From contig NC_073696.1 of the NCBI RefSeq assembly GCF_029784165.1, forward strand, positions 6,572,001 through 6,636,000: DNA of 64,000 nucleotides. The letters run 5' to 3'. The translations under genes and the position numbers were made by a program. Numbering within the stretch: position 1 is the first letter of the stretch; every line of letters begins with the position of its first letter. Shown here in pieces: positions 57,469 to 64,000 of the stretch. Origin of the DNA: Wyeomyia smithii. Its lineage: Eukaryota; Arthropoda; Insecta; Diptera; Culicidae. The notes under the pieces were generated by a model. That model saw only the letters and a list, made by a program, of their open reading frames with translations, was not told the DNA's origin and made no database searches.

Positions 57469-58569
57469 GAGCGTTGAACTTTTCCAATAAAATACCTTGC
57501 ACTTCTTTCTGTTTTTCTTCTTTTCTTCTTTCTATTGTATAATATGTCTTCGGCTGTTTTAACTAATGGCAACGATTTCGTCCAACGTGCATGTAAACAA
57601 ATACTACTGGACAGTGCTATGCAATGCTATCAACATAAAAAAAAACATGAACTTTAAACGTTGTTACAAAATAACGCCATATTTGAGTATATTTTATGCA
57701 TTTATTTTGCTTTTACAACAATATGATACATAAACAACATCTCAAAACAACTATAATTTTTTAACAAGCGTTAGAAACTATTTATTGACATCAAAATAAA
57801 CGCTTTTTCATGCCCCGAAAGTCACTCGAAGAAATTTTTCAAATAAAAATCGAATTGGAATAACTAGATGGTTTTGAATGCTAGATTAGCAAATTTTTGT
57901 GTGAAAACTCGAAGTTTTTAAATGCATTTTAACCCTAAAGGGAACAAAAGTTGACTAATTCTACAAAATGCATTTTGAAAGTGAAACTATGAACTTTCAT
58001 CCTAAACGTGTTGTTGTTGCATATATGTGCAAACAAAGGAGTAGGGTGCCTCCAAAAAGTGTCATTTTAAAACGGAAAAATACCTGTAACTTTTTTCTCT
58101 GAAAAGTTAGTAATTAGCTATTAGTGTTAAAATATGCAGTTTTTCACATCCTAAAAGTCACTCGAACACCACTTTATAGATTTTCTAGATTTGACCACTT
58201 TCAAATCCGAATAAAGCTGAAAAAACTAGAGCAATAATAATATTTTTTTTAGACCCACCCCGAATGAATTTGGAAAAACTGACCTAAAACAGTGAAGAAA
58301 CGAGGTATAGGAATAATTTTTTTAACAAAGTTTCATGAAATTAAATTAAATACAATTTTGTGGAAGACAATATTACTCTAAATTGTAAGATAAAATAGTT
58401 ACAATTTTTATTTTGTGTAAAATAGGACTACCCTAGTAACCAGTCATACCAAAAGATAGATTCCTCTTAGTAGAGTAACTTTCTAGAAGACAAGAAATCT
58501 CTAGCATCTATGGTTTCCGACTTACAGATTTTTGTCGTGAAATTTCACGATTCCGACCATAGTGCGTCG

Positions 58570-61049
58570 GTAGTGACCGTGTCTCTCCGGACTCGGAAGT
58601 TGTGGCAAACCATAATTATACTAAGTCTGAATCGGTCGGCAAACAGATGCCCGTGTGGGAGTATATTCGACAAGGTTGGGGGTGGTGGCGAACTGTGTAC
58701 TTATCGAATGAACAACTTTACGACCGCAAGGCAAACCCGAAGTGAGCAGGGCTTGCGGTTGCAGTTTACGGTGTTAACAGCTCTCGGTAATGTGTGCAAG
58801 ACTAGCCCCGCACGGAGATTGATTTGCTGATGAAAGGATGTACGAGAAGAGCGGACAAGTTATGCTTGCAGTTATCGGAAACCGAATCGATGAGGCGCTT
58901 AGTAACTCTGATTGCCACCCAATTACCCGAACTGAGAATGACACTGGTTGCTAGCCAACCAGCAAACCATCAGCAACTTTTGGCTTTAGTATGTGGGGCA
59001 AACTGCTGAGGTTAGTTTTCAAGAGTTAATAACTGGTGGGAAACAACCGGCACGAATGAGGTTAATTATTAAGAGTAGCACTTTTCAGCTGTGTGAGGCA
59101 AGATTGATGTTGTTCTGTGCTGAACAAGTTTTGAGGTAATTTTATAAGGAAAACACATCATTCAGATAAAAGCCGATTACAATAAAGGAATAACAGTAAA
59201 AAAGCCTATTACGCTAAAACACCGGCATTGTCACTAAACTCTTTCGATGGCGATGCGAAAAAATCCCTTAGTAAAAGCAAAAATATTAATATCTCACTAA
59301 CATGGTTTTACCGACCAAAAGTAGGTGAGCTTAGACTGCGATTAGAGCCTGTAGGACGAACGCAGGAATGTGCCTCCTTTCATAGCCAATTACACATCTG
59401 AAGGGCGATAAACCGGCAATAATTTCGTTACAGAAAAGCCAAGCTGCAAACATAACTAACCGTCTTGTTAACATCTCAATTATTCATTTCGTTTTGAATA
59501 TTCATAACGCAAAACTAAATGATCCCGCCTAGGCACCCGCTGTTCGCCAGCACACCATCAAAACACGTGGAAAAATGTGTTTTACTAGCTTGTATCAAAA
59601 TCATGTTTTACTTCCTGTTAAGTTCTACCCCACATTCTCCCTTCCTACCCTAGTTAGTCATCGCAGCCGATCTGTTTTACGACTGAAGTTCGGTGCGTCT
59701 TGGTGTGTTATATTTTTAGAAACGTTCGAGAGGGGGCACTGTAGTCAAACTAGTGTTGATCCTTCGCCATCGCTTCCCTGTCCCCAGACGGGTAAATGTC
59801 GAACGGTAACATTTAAACTAGGGAAATGATTTTCTTTGGTGCGAGAGAAATAAAAGAATGAAACGAAGAAAAAAAAAAGTTTCATCGCAAAAGGGCTTCT
59901 TCTCGGGGCTGCGTGGAGAAACAAATGTTTACTCCTTTAAAAGCTTTTGAGTTCCTCGAACCAAAACGATTGCTAATGGGTCCGGGCAGGGCCTGGTGAC
60001 TCGCTGTGCTGATTCAGTCAATTCAGTGCCATTTGTGCGGAGTTAATAGGCAGTTAACTTTTTAGTTGTTCGTAAATTGGTACGTACTGGCGTGCGCTGG
60101 CCCCGTGAGTACTGGCCGGGATCGGTTCGATGACGAGCCACTGATTATTTGTTTTAGTAATTGACTTTACGAGTGAATTAAACCTTGTTTTTCTAATTAT
60201 TCGACGTCACAATTCAATTGGATGAAGCTGCTATTGGCCATGACGTTGTTTTATTAGAATTAACATGCTTTGAATCTATGAATGAAATTGTACCTGACTT
60301 ATGTTATAGAGCCTGATAACTAGACATTGTTAAATTATAATTAAATAGAAAAAATTTAACGAAACTACAAATACATAGCAACAGTTCGCAAAATAAAGCA
60401 CCAAAGCTAGGAAATTTTTCAACGATTGATTCTAAATTTTTATCAGGTATAGCTACCTTTTTCCTATTGGTAAGCTAAGTATGGGAATAAATGAAATAAG
60501 GAAATAGAAGAATAAATATTACTCAAATTGTACAGATATGCTCAGTAAGTTTAGAAAAACATATCGAAATGGCTGAGGAGAAAAAAAAATAACGACAGAG
60601 AAAACGGAGGTTTCCTTTTCAAAAACAGAACTAAATTAATGATTTTTTTTTGAGAGAGTTGAGAGAAAACAAATGGAGAAATCTATAAATTGCTGACAAA
60701 AACTAGAAAATATTGAATTCAACGGTGGTAAAAAACTAGTAAGGACGAAGATTCCAGATAAAGCTTAGATCTGAGGCTAAGAAAAGGCTGAAAATTGAAT
60801 GAATCCCAGATTAATCTGAATCAATCCAATGATGGCATATGGCATCATTTGACTCATTGCACATTTGTCGATTTAAAAGGAAATTCAATAACATTTCCAT
60901 AATTTATCAATACTTTTATGAACACCAATAGATACCGCTTCACAGAGAAAATCACATCAAGTTCGTTTAGTTTTGTACATCAACGCAATAGCTATTCAAA
61001 GTTGAAAAAAGTACAATTTTCACGGAGAATTCTGGTCTGATTCGGGTTA
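58570..61049. other. No gene recognised
   Basis: 58570-59010 is GC-richer than average and open on the plus strand (58824-59009), but shows no domain. 59100-61050 is AT-rich without features. An upstream exon of the Ig gene (minus strand) could be here but was not recognised. Confidence 0.3.
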
Positions 61050-64000
61050 AGGTAAAAAACGCTTCTAAAAACCAGAAAAAAAATTGAATTTTTAAAAATT
61101 CGAATCAAAATTCAGAGTTTGCTAACCAATTAAGCTCAAAATCACGGAAAACCACTTCTAAAGACCATGAAATGCAAAAGAATAACCTTATTCTATCAGA
61201 GGCTTAAATAGACTTAAAAAATTTGATCTCGAACTAAGAATTTGCTCACAAATTAGGGTTAGATTTGATGGACAAAGCAAAGCAAAGCCTTGGTGCTACA
61301 TTCCGATTCGGAACTTGACCTTCTGTTTTTTAATACATACACAGACTTCGCAGCCGACTGTTTAGTGTACAGGACAATTCCGGGGTTGGCGCTACGATCC
61401 TACTGTCACTAACAGTCTCTTCCGAGCCGAGATTCGAACCTACGACGACTGGCTTGTTAGGATCGTATCTCGAGACCATCTGGGAGATTTAATGGACACG
61501 ACTACCAAAAGCCAGGAAAGGCAACGCAATAAATTGATACCATACTGCGATCAGAATTGCTTCTTAAGCTTGAGCTTGAGCATATTTCGTAGTTGATCCT
61601 CCTAAGATGGATCTGATCCAGTGAAGTTGCACAGAGAACCACGTATATAGCTACAAGGGATTAGATTACCATCTTCAATGAACAACCGCTTTGTTGAGAT
61701 CTATAACGGCCTTACGGTCGTTAAAATAAAGAAGGAGATTGTAAGGAAGGAGGTGTCACAGTCGTTGTTGTCGGAGACCAAGTTTATCTGTGCATCTCCA
61801 CGATTGCGACGGAAAGATAGGGTTTGGTCACCGTGGTAAGTGAAGAATCGAACGCGCGGAACTAGCTCATTACAAAAAGGAACGAGCGATTTAAACACCG
61901 CGATCCTATGCCAATGACGCGCGCAAAAATCATCTATCCCCCCCCCCATCTAAGTATGTACAGAGACAAACAGACGTGCCACTCGATGACGATTTCATCG
62001 ACCAAAAAATAACGATAACTTTGAAATTTTGCTTAGTGGGCAATAATGCCGCTAGTGTCGCTATAAGCAAGCGTGCAATTCTTTAGCAAAGACAATAACT
62101 AGCAGTAATACCGCCTGGGTTGATTAAAGCAAGCGTGCACACCCGTTAGCAAAGACAAACACCGTTTTACGAAAATAAGTTAGTAAGCAATATGCTCACA
62201 TGGTGTATATCAATTCCTATTACCAATCCCGAATACCAAACGCACTTCAGTAAACACAGTTTTTTGAAAGGTATCGCGAAGTCACTTAAAAACCCTTTAA
62301 TAGGCCTGAAAAGGCTTAAAAATATTCTGTCCCCAAATTGAGAATTTGTTCACAAATTAGTTCAGTATCTCCTAAAACCACTTTTAAAGAACAGGAAAAG
62401 CCGAAGAAAAAATTCATCCCAGATTAGAATCGCGGCCCAAAAAGGCTCAAAAAATTGGATCCAAAGTTTAGAAATTGCTAGCAATTTGAGATCTGGATCA
62501 CTGGAAACCTCTTTTAATGATCAGGAAAGGCAAAAGAATAACCATTTCCCAGACTACTAAAAGAATTTCTTCTGAAGGCCTGATAAAGGCTTTGAAAATT
62601 GGATCCCAAGTTTAGAATTTTCTTTCAAATCAAGCTCAGAATTACTAAAAAGTGCTTCTGAAAACCAAAATGGACGAAAGAATAAATTAATCTCAAATTA
62701 AAGTCAAAAATGCTTCTAAAGGCCCAAAAAGGGTTTTCAATTTGATTCCAAAATAAGAATTTGCTCACGAATAAAACTCAAAATCACTGCAAACCGCTTC
62801 TAAAGACCAGGAAGGGTAACGCAATGAACTAATCATAGACTACAATCAGAATCGCTTCTAAAAAATCCTAAAAAGACTTAAAAACTTTTATTACATATTA
62901 AATATTCGCTCTCAAATCACGCTAAGAATTACTGAGAAACACTTCTCAATGCAAGCCGAGGCGAAGAAATGAATTAATCCCAGGTTAGGGTCGGAATGCC
63001 CTAAGAATGCAACAATAGGCCTGAAAGGCTCAAAAGTATTCAATTCCAAATAAAAAATTTGTTCACAAGTTAAATTTAGAATCCCGAAAACCACTTCTAA
63101 TGAACGGGAAAGGTAGAAGAATAAATAAATCTCAGCTGAAGACCAGAATCGCTATTAAAGACCTTACAAAACTTAAAAAATTTGATCCAAATTTCAAAAA
63201 TGCCTGAAAAAATAAGCTTAGAACAACTGAAAACCACTTCTAATGAACAGAAAGAAAAACAAAAGAATAAATTATTTCCAGGCTACGAACAGAATTTCTT
63301 CTACAGGCCTGAAAAGGCTTTGAAAATTAGATCTCAAATAGAGAATTTTCTTTCAAATCAAGTTCAGATTCATTGAAAATTTCTTTTGAAAACCATAACG
63401 GACGAAAGAATGAATCAATCCCAGATTAAAATAGGAACCGCTTAAAAATGTTTCAAAAGGCCTAAAAAGGCTTTTGAATTTGATTTCAAAATAAGCATTT
63501 GCTCACAAATGAAGCTCAGACCGACTGCAAGCCGCTTCTAAAGACCAGGAAAAGCAAGAGAATAAATTAATCCTAGATTAAGATCAGAATCACTCTTAAA
63601 GGCCTAAGAAGGCTTTAACTCTTAAAGGCCTAAAAAGCTTTTGTTCTCAAATCAAGCTGAAATTCACTGGAAAGCGCTTCTAAAGACCAGGAAAAGCAAA
63701 AGAATAATTAATCCCAAATTAGGATCTGATTTGCTTCTAAAGGCCTAAAAAGTTTTAGAAAATTTGATCCCAGAGATGGAACTTTTCATCAAATTAAGCT
63801 TTGAATCACTGAAAAACGCTTGCTAAAACTCGAAAGTGGTGAAAGAATTAATAAATCCCAAATTAAGTTCCAGAACCGCTCAGAAATGCATCTGAAGGCT
63901 TAAAAAGGCTTAAAAATATTTGAACACAAAGTAAGATTTTGCTCATAAATTAAGCTCAGAATCATTGAAAATCGTTTCCTAAGACCAAGAAAAGCAAAAA
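61050..64000. repeat. Degenerate minisatellite, ~130-bp monomer, running off the window
   Basis: The phrase order 'aaaaggc(t)taaaaa(n)tttgatccaaa..aagaatttgctcacaaattaagctcagaatcactgaaaaccacttctaaagaccaggaaaggcaaaagaataaattaatcccagattaagatcagaatcgcttctaaaggcc' recurs with decay from about 61070 to 61260 and from about 62290 to the end, at least 12 times. 61265-61490 is a SINE, and 61500-62280 holds only traces. The frames inside (62912-63094, 63182-63376) are repeat-derived. Confidence 0.85.
61265..61490 (-). mobile_element. tRNA-derived SINE, better-preserved copy
   Basis: On the minus strand it begins 'ccagatggtctcgagatacg' (A-box region), has B box GGTTCGAATCTC, then '...gagactgttagtgacagtaggatcgtagcgcc', '...tgtcctgtacactaaacagtcgg' and ends 'tgtagcaccaaggctttgctttgc'. 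It matches 19372-19530 throughout its body. It is inserted in the minisatellite. Confidence 0.75.

Larger units (their letters stand above)
48658..58564. mobile_element. Transib-like element with ~0.8-kb terminal inverted repeats, containing two nested insertions
   Basis: The ends are perfect inverted copies starting CACTATGGTCGGAATCGTGA and flanked by CGTCG on both sides (48653-48657, 58565-58569). Transib elements are known for CACWATG ends and GC-rich 5-bp duplications of CGNCG type. The heptamer CACTATG is followed after 22 bp by ACAAAAATC (48687-48695), 8 of 9 to the RSS nonamer. The right arm is 57741-58564. The left arm is split (48658-49041 and about 53249-53660) by a non-LTR retrotransposon. 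The centre holds copy B of a tandem-unit family (53996-57140). Transposase is not recognised; a possible exon is at 57349-57468. Calling the superfamily from ends and duplication alone is inference. Confidence 0.75.

Noticed and set aside
48658..58564. CACTA (EnSpm) superfamily for the long-TIR element
   Set aside because: The ends begin CACTA, but the flanks share 5 bp (CGTCG), not the 3-bp duplication of CACTA elements; the RSS-like nonamer favours Transib.
58824..59009. A 61-residue frame after the Transib-like element
   Set aside because: Looks protein-like in composition but has no recognised family, signal or splice sites; not enough to call.
1..64000. CRISPR arrays, operons and bacterial genes
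   Set aside because: Spliced exons, SINEs and animal transposons show this is eukaryotic nuclear DNA; no regularly spaced short repeats were seen.

Overview
The window looks like nuclear DNA of a culicine mosquito (Aedes/Culex type). It is AT-rich, has few genes and is crowded with nested transposable elements. It carries an intron-containing animal neural gene, tRNA-derived SINEs, and Jockey, CR1-like, R1, I, Copia, hAT, pogo, mariner and Transib-like sequences. The species call is inference, because no search could be run.

Host genes. The best-supported gene lies on the minus strand. Seven exons between 34316 and 24326 join in frame with consensus splice sites and encode three immunoglobulin domains plus a hydrophobic C-terminus. 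It matches the Dpr-interacting-protein/lachesin family of neuronal surface proteins. Its first exon(s), with the signal peptide, were not found. The 8.4-kb intron between Ig1 and Ig2 has been filled by repeats, including a 4.2-kb Jockey-type retrotransposon in the same orientation. A second minus-strand host gene probably starts at 9149: a 58-codon reading frame with a clean signal peptide and a possible exon-end splice donor. A plausible Inr/DPE promoter lies about 216 bp upstream.

Layout. 0-9 kb: degraded repeats, including 3' fragments of a CR1-like retrotransposon. 9-12 kb: putative start of the secreted-protein gene, then unassigned sequence. 12-19 kb: a SINE, a 1.06-kb palindromic element, a pogo/Tigger-like element (TA duplication) and an hAT-like element (8-bp duplication) that contains a tandem-repeat family member. 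19-22 kb: a dead Copia element interrupted by a SINE and a CR1-like 3' end. 22-24 kb: a Harbinger-like MITE, an I-clade relic and a SINE. 24.3-34.3 kb: the Ig gene with the Jockey insertion. 35-44 kb: an hAT MITE, a CR1-like reverse transcriptase, a three-ended tandem repeat block, and an R1 relic split by another hAT MITE. 45-48 kb: a foldback element, a SINE-like sequence and a mariner relic. 48.66-58.56 kb: a 9.9-kb long-terminal-repeat-palindrome element with Transib hallmarks, itself hit by a complete non-LTR retrotransposon in its left arm and by the tandem-repeat family in its centre. 59-64 kb: unassigned sequence, then a degenerate minisatellite that runs off the window edge.

The most notable object is the Transib-like element. 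Its ends read CACTATG, followed after 22 bp by ACAAAAATC, and it is flanked by CGTCG. This is the RSS-like terminal architecture and GC-rich 5-bp target duplication expected of the RAG1-related Transib superfamily. Second is the repeat family of 17118-18365 and 53996-57140. It carries alternating ~347-bp units, some with a TATA/initiator-like core promoter, upstream of a possible spliced open reading frame, and its superfamily is not recognised.
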